Shown here one piece after another: positions 8,360 through 17,103 of a DNA stretch of 64,000 nucleotides. Under the pieces are notes generated by a model, which worked only from the letters and a program-made list of their open reading frames with translations, searched no databases and had not been told where the DNA came from. Source of the stretch: Streptomyces alanosinicus (lineage in GTDB: Bacteria > Actinomycetota > Actinomycetes > Streptomycetales > Streptomycetaceae); NCBI RefSeq assembly GCF_014650595.1, contig NZ_BMVG01000004.1, positions 430,444 to 494,443 on the forward strand, given 5' to 3'. Numbering within the stretch: position 1 is the stretch's first letter; the number at the start of each line of letters is the position of its first letter. The translations under genes were made by a program, and so were the position numbers.

Positions 8360-9136
8360 TCAGACCCAGGCGCCCCGGTCCTGCATGACCTTGCGCAACG
8401 TGTCGATGTGATCGGTCATGATGCCATCGACTCCCAGGTCCAGGAGCCGGTGCATGCGCTCCGGTTCGTTGATCGTCCACACATGCACCTGGAGCCCGAG
8501 CGCGTGGGCGGCGCGGACGAAGCGCTGGTCGACCACCGGGACGCCCGACTGGGCCTCGGGCACCTGGGCGGCGACCGCGGACCGGCGCACGGCGGCCGGC
8601 AGTCCCCAGGAGCGAAGACGCAGACTCAGCACCCCGCGCGTGCCGAACGAGGTGGCCAGCCGCGGCCCGGCCAGCCGCTGGGCGCGCAGCACCCGGGCCT
8701 CGGAGAAGGAGCCCGCGCAGACCCGGTCCCAGGCGTCGGTGCGCTCGATCAGCTCCAGCAGCGGGCGCAGGGCGGGTTCCGTCTTGATGTCGACGTTCCA
8801 GCGGACCTCGGGGAAGGTCTCCAGCAACTCCTCGAACAGCGGCACCGGTTCACGGCCGCCCACGCGCGCGTGCCGTACGTCCTCCCACGGCAGGTCCGCG
8901 ATCCGGCCCGCCCCGTCGGTGACCCGGTCCAGCGTCGAGTCGTGGAAGGCGACGAGCCGGCCGTCGGCCGTGGCGTGCACATCGGTCTCGATGTAGCGGT
9001 AGCCCATCTCGACGGCGCGCCGGAACTGCGCCACGGTGTTCTCGATGCCGTCGGCGGCCCCGCCCCGGTGGGCGAACGCTATCGGTCCCGGATGGTCGAG
9101 GTAGGGGTGGCGCTTGGGCGGTGTCGTGAGGGTCAC
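8360..9136 (-). CDS. Glycerophosphodiester phosphodiesterase
   Basis: A 258-residue GDPD-family enzyme that cleaves glycerophosphodiesters (from phospholipid turnover) to glycerol-3-phosphate and an alcohol. Seen: FAHRGG and GIENT near the N-terminus, ETDVHATADGRLVAFHD with the metal-binding Glu/Asp and second catalytic His, then NVDIKTE and a C-terminal VHVWTINEPERMHRLLDLGVDGIMTD. No signal peptide, so cytoplasmic. The GTG start overlaps the stop of the upstream yczE-like gene (GTGA), which implies translational coupling and excludes a longer frame reading upstream. Confidence 0.92.
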   Translation of the reverse strand: MTLTTPPKRHPYLDHPGPIAFAHRGGAADGIENTVAQFRRAVEMGYRYIETDVHATADGRLVAFHDSTLDRVTDGAGRIADLPWEDVRHARVGGREPVPLFEELLETFPEVRWNVDIKTEPALRPLLELIERTDAWDRVCAGSFSEARVLRAQRLAGPRLATSFGTRGVLSLRLRSWGLPAAVRRSAVAAQVPEAQSGVPVVDQRFVRAAHALGLQVHVWTINEPERMHRLLDLGVDGIMTDHIDTLRKVMQDRGAWV

Positions 9137-9786
9137 GGACGCAGTATCGCCCGCGCCGGTGTCGCTTCGGCAACGACCGTGCTTCGGGTCGATGCCGCCG
9201 GGACGGCGAACGCCCGCAGGAAGAGCTGGGCCAGCGGGCCGATGGACACCGCGTACAGCACCGTGCCCACGCCGACGGTGCCGCCGAGGGCGAAGCCCGT
9301 GGCGACCACCGCCACCTCGATGGTCGTACGGATCAGCCGGATCGAGCGGCCGGTGCGCCGGTGCAGTCCGGTCATGAGCCCGTCGCGGGGGCCGGGACCG
9401 AAGCGCGCGGCGATGTACAGGCCGGTGGCCGCGCCGTTCAGCACGATCCCGCCGAGCAGCATCGGCACGCGTACGGACAGGGCGTGTGCGTCCGGGATCA
9501 GCCCGAGCGTGGCGTCCATGGCGAAGCCGATGACGAGCACGTTGGAGATCGTGCCGAGCCCCGGGCGCTGGCGCAGCGGGATCCACAGCAGCAGCACCGC
9601 GGCCCCCACGATGGTCAGCACCACTCCGATGCTCAGTCCGGTCAGCTCCGCGAGCCCCTGGTGCAGCACGTTCCAGGGCTCCAGACCGAGACCCGCCCGC
9701 ACGAGCAGCGCGGAACTCGCGCCGTAGAGCGCGAGTCCTGCGTACAGCTGGAACAACCGTCGTCCGAGACGGTCCGGAGTGAACAC
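9133..9786 (-). CDS. YczE/YitT-like integral membrane protein
   Basis: A 217-residue protein with about five hydrophobic segments, resembling the DUF161/YczE family (GLGLEPWNVLHQGLAELTGLSIG, FGPGPRDGLMTGLHRRTG). The GTG at 9786 is preferred over one at 9828 because AGGGGG lies 6 bp upstream and the length matches YczE. It is divergent from a MocR-type regulator. The pairing of YczE with a MocR regulator (YczR) is a known conserved arrangement in which the regulator is thought to control the membrane protein; the transported compound is unknown. The 3' end overlaps the diesterase start by 4 nt. Confidence 0.85.
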   Translation of the reverse strand: MFTPDRLGRRLFQLYAGLALYGASSALLVRAGLGLEPWNVLHQGLAELTGLSIGVVLTIVGAAVLLLWIPLRQRPGLGTISNVLVIGFAMDATLGLIPDAHALSVRVPMLLGGIVLNGAATGLYIAARFGPGPRDGLMTGLHRRTGRSIRLIRTTIEVAVVATGFALGGTVGVGTVLYAVSIGPLAQLFLRAFAVPAASTRSTVVAEATPARAILRP

Positions 9787-9810
9787 GAGATACCCCCTGG
9801 GTGGTGGCAG

Positions 9811-9862
9811 TGGCCTGATGCATGTCACTCTGTGGCTTGGGATGAAACGCCATCCATGGCCA
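9811..9862. promoter_or_regulatory. Three copies of a TGGC(C/T)TG..ATG motif between yczE- and MocR-type genes
   Basis: The 101-bp divergent intergenic region holds TGGCCTGATG (9811-9820), TGGCTTGGGATG (9833-9844) and, inverted, CATCCATGGCCA (9851-9862). Two direct copies one helical double-turn apart plus one inverted copy is the kind of arrangement MocR dimers bind. Assignment to the adjacent regulator is inference. Confidence 0.5.
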
Positions 9863-9887
9863 ATTCGAGGAAGGTGGACTGATCTTT

Positions 9888-11393
9888 ATGGCGCAGTGGA
9901 CCTCTGCGATGGGGGCCGCGCAGCTCGCCCGGCTCCTCAACTCCCAGCAGGAGCGGCCGGCCGGCGCCGGCACCCGCCGTCCGCCCGCCTACCGCGCCCT
10001 CGCCGACGGCATCCGGCTGCTGGTGCTCGAAGGACGCGTCCCGGTGGCCGCCCGGCTGCCCGCCGAACGCGAACTCGCCCTCTCCCTGTCCGTGAGCCGG
10101 ACCACCGTCGCCGCCGCCTACGAGGCGCTGCGCGGCGAGGGCTTCCTGGAGTCCCGGCGCGGAGCCGGCAGCTGGACCGCCGTCCCGGCGGGCAACCCGC
10201 TGCCCGCGCGCGGCCTGGAGCCGCTGCCCCCCGAAGCGCTCGGCTCGATGATCGATCTGGGCTGTGCGGCCCTGCCCGCCCCCGAGCCATGGCTCACCCG
10301 CGCCGTGCAGGGCGCCCTGGAGGAACTGCCGCCGTACGCCCACACGCACGGCGACTACCCGGCCGGCCTGCCCGCCCTGCGCGCGATGATCGCCGAGCGG
10401 TACACCGCGTGCGGGATCCCCACCATGCCCGAGCAGATCATGGTGACGACCGGAGCGATGGGCGCCATCGACGCGATCTGCCATCTCTTCGCGGGCCGCG
10501 GCGAGCGGATCGCCGTGGAGTCCCCGTCCTACGCCAACATCCTGCAGCTGATGCGCGAGGCGGGGGCCCGACTGGTCCCCGTCGCGATGGCCGAGGGGCT
10601 GTCCGGCTGGGACATGGACCGCTGGCGTCAGGTGCTGCGCGAGGCCGCGCCCCGGCTCGCCTATGTGGTCGCCGACTTCCACAACCCCACCGGCGCGCTC
10701 GCCGACGAGGACCAGCGGCGCCGGCTCGTGGACGCGGCGCGCTCGGCCGGCACGGTGCTCGTCGCCGACGAGACGATGACCGAACTGTGGCTGGACGAGG
10801 AGTGCGGCGGCGCCATGCCGCGCCGGGTGTGCGCCTTCGACCCGTCCGGCTCGACCGTCATCACGGTCGGCTCGGCCAGCAAGGCGTTCTGGGCGGGGAT
10901 GCGCATCGGCTGGGTGCGGGCGGCTCCGGACGTCATCCGCAGTCTGGTCGCCGCGCGGGCGTACGCCGATCTCGGTACGCCGGTGCTGGAGCAGCTCGCC
11001 GTCAACTGGCTGTTCAGCACGGGGGGTTGGGAGCAGGCGGTCCAGTTGCGCCGGGCCCAGGCCCGGGAGAACCGGGACGCGCTGGTGGCGGCGCTACGGC
11101 GGTCCCTGCCGGCCTGGGAGTTCGATATGCCGCAGGGCGGTCTGACCCTGTGGGTCCGGGCCGGCGGCCTGTCCGGTTCCCGGCTCGCCGAAGCGGGCGA
11201 GCGGACCGGCGTCCGCGTTCCTTCCGGGCCCCGCTTCGGTGTGGACGGCGCCTTCGAAGGCTATGTCCGGCTGCCGTTCACGGTCGGGGGAACGGTGGCG
11301 GAGGAGGCGGCCGTCCGGCTGGCCGCGGCGGCCCGCATGGTGGAGGCGGGGGCCACGGGCGCGGCGGACGCGCCGCGCACGTTCGTGGCCTGA
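9888..11393 (+). CDS. MocR-family transcriptional regulator (YczR-like)
   Basis: A 501-residue GntR-type regulator fused to an aminotransferase-fold domain. The wHTH spans about residues 35-100 (LPAERELALSLSVSRTTVAAAYEALR). The class-I aminotransferase fold follows, with ITTGAMGAID-type start of the fold, ADFHNPTG, VADETMTELW and the PLP lysine in SASKAFWAGMRIGW. PLP is therefore expected to bind and act as effector or cofactor. Divergence from the YczE-like membrane gene marks it as the YczR subgroup rather than PdxR, because no pyridoxal synthase genes are nearby. The ATG at 9888 has a GAGGAAGG site somewhat far upstream. Confidence 0.88.
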   Translation: MAQWTSAMGAAQLARLLNSQQERPAGAGTRRPPAYRALADGIRLLVLEGRVPVAARLPAERELALSLSVSRTTVAAAYEALRGEGFLESRRGAGSWTAVPAGNPLPARGLEPLPPEALGSMIDLGCAALPAPEPWLTRAVQGALEELPPYAHTHGDYPAGLPALRAMIAERYTACGIPTMPEQIMVTTGAMGAIDAICHLFAGRGERIAVESPSYANILQLMREAGARLVPVAMAEGLSGWDMDRWRQVLREAAPRLAYVVADFHNPTGALADEDQRRRLVDAARSAGTVLVADETMTELWLDEECGGAMPRRVCAFDPSGSTVITVGSASKAFWAGMRIGWVRAAPDVIRSLVAARAYADLGTPVLEQLAVNWLFSTGGWEQAVQLRRAQARENRDALVAALRRSLPAWEFDMPQGGLTLWVRAGGLSGSRLAEAGERTGVRVPSGPRFGVDGAFEGYVRLPFTVGGTVAEEAAVRLAAAARMVEAGATGAADAPRTFVA

Positions 11394-11442
11394 CACCTGT
11401 CGCCTGCCACCTGACGCCTGTCGGCCCGGGGCGCGGTGCGGT

Positions 11443-11488
11443 CCGTTCCTCGCCCGGCCGCCGTTCCTCGCCCGGCCGCCGTACCTGG
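11443..11488. repeat. 18-bp tandem repeat, 2.5 copies
   Basis: The unit CCGTTCCTCGCCCGGCCG occurs at 11443-11460 and again at 11461-11478, with a degenerate partial third copy. It sits in the short convergent gap between the MocR gene and sffA. No function is evident; replication slippage is the simple explanation. Confidence 0.85.
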
Positions 11489-11492
11489 CGGC

Positions 11493-13100
11493 CTACGAAC
11501 TCTCCGCAACCGCGGCCTTGGCGGGCACCGGTGACTTGGTCAGGTTCGCCGGCTGCGGTGTCGCCGCCTCCACGGCAGTGGTCCGGGGCGGCAGCAAGGC
11601 CAGCACCGCCTGCCGGTCGGCGTCGCTGGTCGCGTCGTCGTACGGATCCGGTGTCCGCGGCACCTGGAGGCGGTGGACCGGACCGGACCCCAGCCGGGCG
11701 TACCCCCGGCCCGGCGGCACATGCCCGAGCGGCACGGTGTGCGGCGCGGCGCCCAGCGCCGTCTCCACCTGCCGGGAGGTCACGGCCCCGAGCACGACAC
11801 GCGCGCGTGTGTGCTGCCGTACCGCGTCGGCGAGCGCATCCGCGGCGTCGGACTGCTCGGCCACCACGACCGTCACGTTCGCGGCGCGGCCGTGCCGCAG
11901 CGGCACCTGGAGGAGATCCTGCGGGTCCCGGCGGCCGCCGGCCTCGGCGAGGTGGGTGAAGACGGACGGGCGGTCCACCAGGATCCACAGCGCGCGCCGG
12001 GCGTCGGCCGGCGGCGGGTCGCCCGCCTGCCGGGCCAGGTTGATGGCGATGAGCCGCCGCTCGGTCTCCTGTGCGGCCCACTCCAGGCTCGCCAGCGCCC
12101 CGGACGGCGCGCACTCCACGGCCAGCACCCCGTCCCGGCCGGTCAGACACGCGTACTCGCCGGTGCCGCCGCCGTCGACGACCAGGACGTCGCCGTACTG
12201 CAGGGCCTGCAGGGCGATGGAGCGCAGCAGGGTCGACACGCCGGCGCCGGGGTGGCCCAGGGCCAGCAGGTGCGGCTCGGTGGAGCGGACGCCGGTGCGC
12301 CAGACGACCGGCGGTACGTCGATGTGTTCCTCGCCGTAGGAGAGGGGGAGCGTGCGCTGCACCTCGCTCGGGTCGGTGAAGCCGAGCACCGTCTCGCCCG
12401 GCGCGGTGACGAAGTGCTGGGCCGGGATGTCGGCGGGCAGCGGGGGCAGGACGGTGACGGTGAGCTGGTTGCCCTCCTCGTCCCACGCGAAGCGGTACTC
12501 GCGGCCCCGCCCCGATTTCGCGGTGAGCAGCTGCTCGATCCGTACGCGGGCCTCGTGCTCGCCGTCCGGGAAGTAGGCGGGGTAGCGGATCACGAGATGG
12601 CCGACACGCCCGGCGTCGTCGAACTCATGGGCGGGGAACGCCTTCTCCCACTCCCCGCCGTGCGCGTACAGCGGCGCGGGGTCCTCGGGGCTGGAGAAGT
12701 ACGGCACCAGGGCTTCGTAGAGGGACTGGAGCCGGTCGGTCTGGGACTCGTCGGGCCCCTCGGGGGGCGGTGGGGTGCGGTCACGGCCCTGCCAGCCCGC
12801 CGCCGCCATCAGGGCGATGACGGCGAGCATCGGTCCGTACGGCACCAGTGTCACGGCGAGGATCACGGAGGCCACCAGGAACAACAGCGGCCCGCGCCGG
12901 TCCTTGGGCGTGTCCGTCCATCTGCGCAGCGCGGCCGAGGCCAGCAGCCGCAGCCCGCGCGTGACGGTGATCAGCGGATGGAGGACGTCGGTGGCGCTGT
13001 CGGCCGCCGTCCTGGCCAGTTCCCGGCTCCGGGCGATCTGCGTCCGGGCCAGCTGGGCGCTGTCCTTGCTCAGAATGCGGGGGAGGGGGCGCCGGGCCAC
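11493..13100 (-). CDS. sffA: SpoIIIE/FtsK-like protein SffA
   Basis: A 535-residue membrane protein. Two membrane segments lie at about residues 71-103, then a cytoplasmic region with an FtsK/SpoIIIE-like ATPase fold. In S. coelicolor SffA is recruited by SmeA to sporulation septa and contributes to chromosome segregation and spore maturation; gene order and size match. The Walker A position reads GHPGAGVST (residues 282-290), so the usual P-loop Lys is Val. A Walker B-like stretch (ALWILVDRPS) follows at about residue 365. It lies 37 bp downstream of smeA in one transcription unit. Confidence 0.9.
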   Translation of the reverse strand: MARRPLPRILSKDSAQLARTQIARSRELARTAADSATDVLHPLITVTRGLRLLASAALRRWTDTPKDRRGPLLFLVASVILAVTLVPYGPMLAVIALMAAAGWQGRDRTPPPPEGPDESQTDRLQSLYEALVPYFSSPEDPAPLYAHGGEWEKAFPAHEFDDAGRVGHLVIRYPAYFPDGEHEARVRIEQLLTAKSGRGREYRFAWDEEGNQLTVTVLPPLPADIPAQHFVTAPGETVLGFTDPSEVQRTLPLSYGEEHIDVPPVVWRTGVRSTEPHLLALGHPGAGVSTLLRSIALQALQYGDVLVVDGGGTGEYACLTGRDGVLAVECAPSGALASLEWAAQETERRLIAINLARQAGDPPPADARRALWILVDRPSVFTHLAEAGGRRDPQDLLQVPLRHGRAANVTVVVAEQSDAADALADAVRQHTRARVVLGAVTSRQVETALGAAPHTVPLGHVPPGRGYARLGSGPVHRLQVPRTPDPYDDATSDADRQAVLALLPPRTTAVEAATPQPANLTKSPVPAKAAVAESS

Positions 13101-13137
13101 TGCTGTCTCCTGATGGTGCGTGCCGGGACGGGCGTGG

Positions 13138-13332
13138 TCAGAACTTGATACCGCCGAGGAGGCTCGCGAGGCTCTCGCCGCCGGCCTTGATGCTCGGGGC
13201 GATACCCGTGCTGGCCAGGTAGAAGCCGAACAGGGCCGACGTGCACGCGTGCGAGCCCTTGAGGCCGTCCTTGCGGAAGAAGAGGAACACGATGACGCCG
13301 AGGAACATGACGCCTGAGACGGAGAGGATCAT
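13138..13332 (-). CDS. smeA: Small membrane protein SmeA
   Basis: A 64-residue protein, nearly all hydrophobic apart from a central charged loop (FFRKDGLKGSHACTS). The first segment (VSGVMFLGVIVFLFF) is a clear transmembrane helix; a second amphipathic or membrane stretch follows. In S. coelicolor SmeA localises to sporulation septa and recruits SffA. The start has an excellent AGGAGG site 7 bp upstream. A GACAC word, the core recognised by WhiA, lies just upstream of the ribosome site on the coding strand, which fits sporulation control but is too short to prove it. Confidence 0.93.
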   Translation of the reverse strand: MILSVSGVMFLGVIVFLFFRKDGLKGSHACTSALFGFYLASTGIAPSIKAGGESLASLLGGIKF

Positions 13333-13640
13333 TTCGGACCTCCTGGTGTCGAAGGTGGGGGACAGTCACCATGAGTTCTTCCAGGATCACAGGATGTATC
13401 CATACGATTAAAGGTGCAACTGGGTGAAATTCGGCCTATTCCGCTCAATCAGCGCAGTGGTTTCGGCCCGGCTGAGCGGGGCTCTTGCCTCCGGCGGCGG
13501 CTGATGCTGATCTTTACCTCGGGCACAACCGGTCATGTGCCGCGCGAGCCAGTACCCTGACGATTCACTCGTACGGCTGTCTTTCGCTCGGTGCCGTACG
13601 CTCCCCGAAGTCCCGAAGTTGCAGGAGAGGCGGTCCGCCG
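13333..13640. promoter_or_regulatory. Divergent promoter region smeA / ankyrin gene
   Basis: A 308-bp region without a gene. An A+T-richer patch at 13380-13445 probably holds the smeA promoter. Nearer the ankyrin gene, CGTACGGC (13570-13577) and GCCGTACG (13593-13600) form an 8-bp perfect inverted repeat with a 15-bp spacer, a possible operator. No sigma-WhiG consensus promoter was found. Confidence 0.45.
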
Positions 13641-14033
13641 ATGAGTGAAGCCCCCGACCCCGAGGTCGTGGAGCTGGCGACCAAGATCTTCGATCTGGCC
13701 CGGCAGGGGCAGACCGAGGCGCTCGTGGCGTACGTCGACGCGGGCGTTCCGGCCAACCTCACGAACGACCGCGGGGACTCCCTGGTGATGCTTGCCGCCT
13801 ACCACGGCCACGCCGAGGCGGTGCGCGCCCTTCTCGCCCGGGGCGCCGCGGCGGACCAGATCAACGACCGGGGCCAGACCCCGCTCGCGGGTGCGGTCTT
13901 CAAGGGCGAGACCGAAGTGATCAAGGCGCTCCTGGAGGGTGGGGCCGACCCCGCGGCGGGTACGCCGTCGGCCGTCGACACTGCCCGGATGTTCGGCAAG
14001 ACGGAACTCCTGGAGCTGTTCGCCGCGCACTGA
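13641..14033 (+). CDS. Ankyrin-repeat protein
   Basis: A 130-residue protein made almost entirely of about three ankyrin repeats (DSLVMLAAYHGHAEAVRALLARGA, QTPLAGAVFKGETEVIKALLEGGA). It has no membrane segment or enzyme motif, so it probably acts as a protein-protein adaptor. The ATG at 13641 is preferred over an in-frame upstream start because GCAGGAGAGG precedes it and the longer N-terminus would run through the inverted repeat. Partner unknown. Confidence 0.85.
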   Translation: MSEAPDPEVVELATKIFDLARQGQTEALVAYVDAGVPANLTNDRGDSLVMLAAYHGHAEAVRALLARGAAADQINDRGQTPLAGAVFKGETEVIKALLEGGADPAAGTPSAVDTARMFGKTELLELFAAH

Positions 14034-14331
14034 CGCGCATGTCCTGACCAGGTACTACACGGAAAACGGGGGAGGCGGTACAGGGCCGCCGGAAATACGG
14101 TCGCGGCAGCACACACCGCGGGTCATCATGACGTCGTGATTCACGGACGCGATGGCTGGGCAGGTGTTGCCGCACCGCGCGGGCCGTGATGCGGTCCGCA
14201 TGGGCCACAGACGAGAGGCAGAGAGATGGTCTACAGCAAGCAAGAGACGGCGGGCGCTCCGACGTTGTGTCACGCGGCCAGGTAGTGCGTGTTCCCCGGT
14301 TGCGTCGACGCTTGATGTGAGGCTGTTTCCC

Positions 14332-15750
14332 ATGTTCGATCCGGTCATAGCGCCCAGCGGTACGTTGCTCGGCCTGCTCCAGCGAGGCCGTGGCGACGGC
14401 ACGCTGCACGCGCTCACCGCCCCGCGCGCCGAGGCGCTCGCGGCCCTGAACCACTGTGTGCTGCGCGACCCCCGCCACGACTGGCAGGTGGAGAACCGCT
14501 CCCTCTACTACGCCCGGCTCTACCTCGACCTCCACGGCGAGCTGGACGCGATCGAGGCGCACCTCTTCGACACCGAGGACGTCCTCGACACCGACGAGTC
14601 CCGCACCGGCCTCGCCCTGGCCGTGCTCGGGCACCTCGCCTCCTACGGCAGGCAGGACGCGCTCGACCTGCTGCGCAGGTACGCCGCCCACGGCTCCAAC
14701 TGGGCCTGGGCCCTCGACGAGCTGGCCCTCAGGGACGACGACGCGGGTCTGCGCGCCCTCGCCGTGCCCGTCCTGGCCCGCTTTCCCAGGGACCCCGAGG
14801 GCGAGGCCGAGCTGGCCGCCGCCGTGCGCGACGCCTTCGAGCCACGGCCCTGGCGCCTGTGGGCCGAGGATCCGCGCGAACCGATCGCCGCACGCGTGCG
14901 TGCCGCCCAGGAGACCGGCTGCTTCGACCGCTGGCAGCGCCAGCTGCGGCCCACCGGCCCACGGCCCGGGTGGAGTGTGCGCGCCGTCTTCGAATGGGCC
15001 CAGCAGGGCATGGAGCGCGGCGCCGCCCTCCATGTGCCGGCCGCCCGCTGCCTGGTCGCCGTGGCCGGTCCCGAGGACCGGCCGGAGATCGTCCAGGCCG
15101 CCCGGAACGGCGACGACGGGGCCCGCTGCACCGCGCTGCGCTACCTCGCCGACAGCCATGACCCCGACGCGCTCGACCTGATCGAGGCCGCCGTCATCGA
15201 CGGCACGGCCGTCGTCATGGAGGCCGCCGTCGACGCCTTCGAACGGATGCGCAGCGTCGCCGCCGTCGAGCGCGCGCGCCGCTGGGCGCAGCGCCCCGAC
15301 GCGCTCGGCGCCGCCGCCGGCCGCGTGCTCGCCTGCCGCGGCGGCGCCCAGGACCGCGAACTCGTCCTCGGCGCCCTCCGTGAGGCCGTGCGCGGCGAGG
15401 GCCCCGACGCGCCCACGCTGTGGACCCTCGTCGACGGCACCGGACGGCTCGGCATCGCCTGCGCGGCCCCCGTGCTGCGCCATGTCTACCGCGAGACGGC
15501 TTCCTCCCATCTCCGCGGCCGCGCCGCCCGCGCGCTGGCCGCCACCGATCCCTCCTTCGCCACCGGCTTCGCCGTCGAATGCCTGTGGGACTGCGAGGAG
15601 ACCACCCGCGAAGTCGCCGCCCGGCACGCCGAGACCGGCGACACCCGGGTCGTGGAACGCCTGCGCCGCCTGGCCGCCGATCCGGCCGAGGAGGCGGAGG
15701 TGCAGACGGCGGTCCGCAGCCGCTTCGGACCCGACGCGGCCCTCGGCTGA
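14332..15750 (+). CDS. HEAT-repeat protein
   Basis: A 472-residue protein of alpha-helical repeats. Segments such as GLALAVLGHLASYGRQDALDLL, LRALAVPVLARF and LRGRAARALAATDPSFATGF resemble HEAT or PBS-lyase-type repeats. No catalytic motif, signal peptide or membrane segment is visible. The start is uncertain: the ATG at 14332 has a poor ribosome site and an in-frame GTG at 14317 is an alternative. It is followed by a clear hairpin terminator. Streptomyces-conserved, function unknown; the fold suggests a scaffold or binding protein. Confidence 0.78.
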   Translation: MFDPVIAPSGTLLGLLQRGRGDGTLHALTAPRAEALAALNHCVLRDPRHDWQVENRSLYYARLYLDLHGELDAIEAHLFDTEDVLDTDESRTGLALAVLGHLASYGRQDALDLLRRYAAHGSNWAWALDELALRDDDAGLRALAVPVLARFPRDPEGEAELAAAVRDAFEPRPWRLWAEDPREPIAARVRAAQETGCFDRWQRQLRPTGPRPGWSVRAVFEWAQQGMERGAALHVPAARCLVAVAGPEDRPEIVQAARNGDDGARCTALRYLADSHDPDALDLIEAAVIDGTAVVMEAAVDAFERMRSVAAVERARRWAQRPDALGAAAGRVLACRGGAQDRELVLGALREAVRGEGPDAPTLWTLVDGTGRLGIACAAPVLRHVYRETASSHLRGRAARALAATDPSFATGFAVECLWDCEETTREVAARHAETGDTRVVERLRRLAADPAEEAEVQTAVRSRFGPDAALG

Positions 15751-15811
15751 CCCCGCACACGCAGACGGCCCCGGGCGGACGACCGCCCGCCGTATGAACA
15801 CCGGGTGTCCC

Positions 15812-15846
15812 GCAGGTCAGGCGGTCATGACGGCCGTCTGACCTGC
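15812..15846 (+). terminator. Hairpin terminator after the HEAT-repeat gene
   Basis: GCAGGTCAG (15812-15820) and CTGACCTGC (15838-15846) form a perfect 9-bp stem around a G+C-rich loop, 61 bp after the stop codon. Its presence argues against starting the next gene as far upstream as 15805. Confidence 0.7.
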
Positions 15847-15936
15847 CCGGGTGTGCAGCCCAACGCTCATGGGACGTTCCCCGGGCGGAAAGATCGAAGT
15901 CGACGCGGCCACGTCCTGCGCGGCGACAACACCCGT

Positions 15937-17103
15937 ATGCGTGTCGTCATCGTGACCGAATCCTTTCCCCCCGATGTGAACGGCGTGGCCCACTGCGCGC
16001 TCCAGACCGCCCGGCACCTCGTAGATCGCGGTCACCACCCGCTCGTCGTCGCCCCCGCCCCCTCCCCCTTGTTCTCGGCTTCGCTCAAACAGGGAGGTGC
16101 CCCCACGGGCAGCGGACCGGACACGGACGCCCCGTGCCCGGTCGTCCGGATCCCGTCCCTCCCGCTCCCCGGCTATCCCCAGGTCCGCGTCGCCCTCCCC
16201 AGCCGACGCCTTGCCGCGGCGCTCATCGAGCACCGCGCCGATGTGGTCCATCTCGCCAGCCCCTTCGTCCTCGGCGTCCGCGGCATGGCCGCCGCCGCCA
16301 AGCTCGGCATCCCCGCCGTCGCCGTCTACCAGACCGACCTGGCCGGCTACGCCCGCACCTACATGGGCGCCGGCGAAACCGCGGCATGGCGCCGGATCCG
16401 CTCCGTGCACTCCGCCGCCGACCGCACCCTGGCCCCCTCCAGCTCCGCCCTCGGCGACCTGGAGGCGCACGGTGTGCCCCGGGTCCGGCTGTGGCCACGA
16501 GGCGTGGACACCGTACGTTTCCGGCCAGACCTCCGTGATGAGGCCCTGCGTCGTGAGCTCGCCCCCAATGGCGAGGTCATCGTCGGCTACGTCGGCCGGC
16601 TCGCCCCCGAGAAGCATGTCGAACTCCTCGCCGGAGCCTGCGGCCTGCCGGGCGTCAAGGTCGTGATCGTCGGCGACGGGCCCAGCCACGCCCACCTCAC
16701 CGTGGCCCTGCCCGGAGCGGTCTTCCTCGGCCGCCGCACCGGCGGCGACCTCGCCCGGATCTTCGCCTCGCTGGACGTGTTCGCGCACACCGGCCCCTTC
16801 GAGACGTTCTGCCAGACCGTCCAGGAGGCCATGGCCAGCGGCGTCCCGGTCGTCGCACCCGCCGCCGGCGGCCCCCTCGACCTGGTCGCCCACGGCCGCA
16901 CCGGACTGCTCGTGCCGCCGCGCGACGCCGAGGCCGTCGAGGAGGCCGTACGGAAGCTGGCCACCGACGCGGCCCTGCGGTCCTCCTACGGCACCGCCGC
17001 GCGCACCATGGTCGAGGGCCGAACCTGGGCCGCCGTCGGCGACCAGCTGATCGCCCACTACGGCGACGTCCTCGCGGCGCGGAAGACGGTGGTGGCGGCA
17101 TGA
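15937..17103 (+). CDS. Glycosyltransferase family 4 (MgtA-like)
   Basis: A 388-residue GT-B glycosyltransferase. The N-terminal domain starts MRVVIVTESFPPDVNGVA. The C-terminal donor-binding domain has VGYVGRLAPEKHVELL, VIVGDGP and the EX7E-like block ETFCQTVQEAMASGVPVVAPAAGG split over the GT4 signature. The nearest known relatives are the mycobacterial/corynebacterial alpha-mannosyltransferases of the MgtA/PimB type, so a lipid or polysaccharide mannosyl acceptor is plausible. An in-frame insert at about residues 42-55 is encoded by a palindromic repeat. The stop overlaps the next start (ATGA), so translation is coupled. Confidence 0.88.
   Translation: MRVVIVTESFPPDVNGVAHCALQTARHLVDRGHHPLVVAPAPSPLFSASLKQGGAPTGSGPDTDAPCPVVRIPSLPLPGYPQVRVALPSRRLAAALIEHRADVVHLASPFVLGVRGMAAAAKLGIPAVAVYQTDLAGYARTYMGAGETAAWRRIRSVHSAADRTLAPSSSALGDLEAHGVPRVRLWPRGVDTVRFRPDLRDEALRRELAPNGEVIVGYVGRLAPEKHVELLAGACGLPGVKVVIVGDGPSHAHLTVALPGAVFLGRRTGGDLARIFASLDVFAHTGPFETFCQTVQEAMASGVPVVAPAAGGPLDLVAHGRTGLLVPPRDAEAVEEAVRKLATDAALRSSYGTAARTMVEGRTWAAVGDQLIAHYGDVLAARKTVVAA
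16061..16098 (+). repeat. Palindromic Streptomyces-type repeat inside a coding region
   Basis: CCTCCCCCTTGTT (16061-16073), a TCTCGGCTTCGCTC-type loop and AACAGGGAGG (16088-16097) form an interrupted hairpin. The same general layout (pyrimidine run, CTCGGCTTCGCTC loop, purine run) recurs between genes in many Streptomyces genomes. Here it is in frame within the glycosyltransferase and adds a Ser/Pro-rich loop. Confidence 0.6.

Noticed and set aside
6941..9727. A 928-codon open frame on the plus strand
   Set aside because: It lies opposite the MFS, diesterase and YczE-like genes. Its product is Arg/Gly/His-rich without family features, as expected for a shadow frame in high-G+C DNA.
15805..15936. 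Upstream start for the first GT4 glycosyltransferase
   Set aside because: It would include the hairpin terminator at 15812-15846 in the coding region; the ATG at 15937 begins the Rossmann fold correctly.
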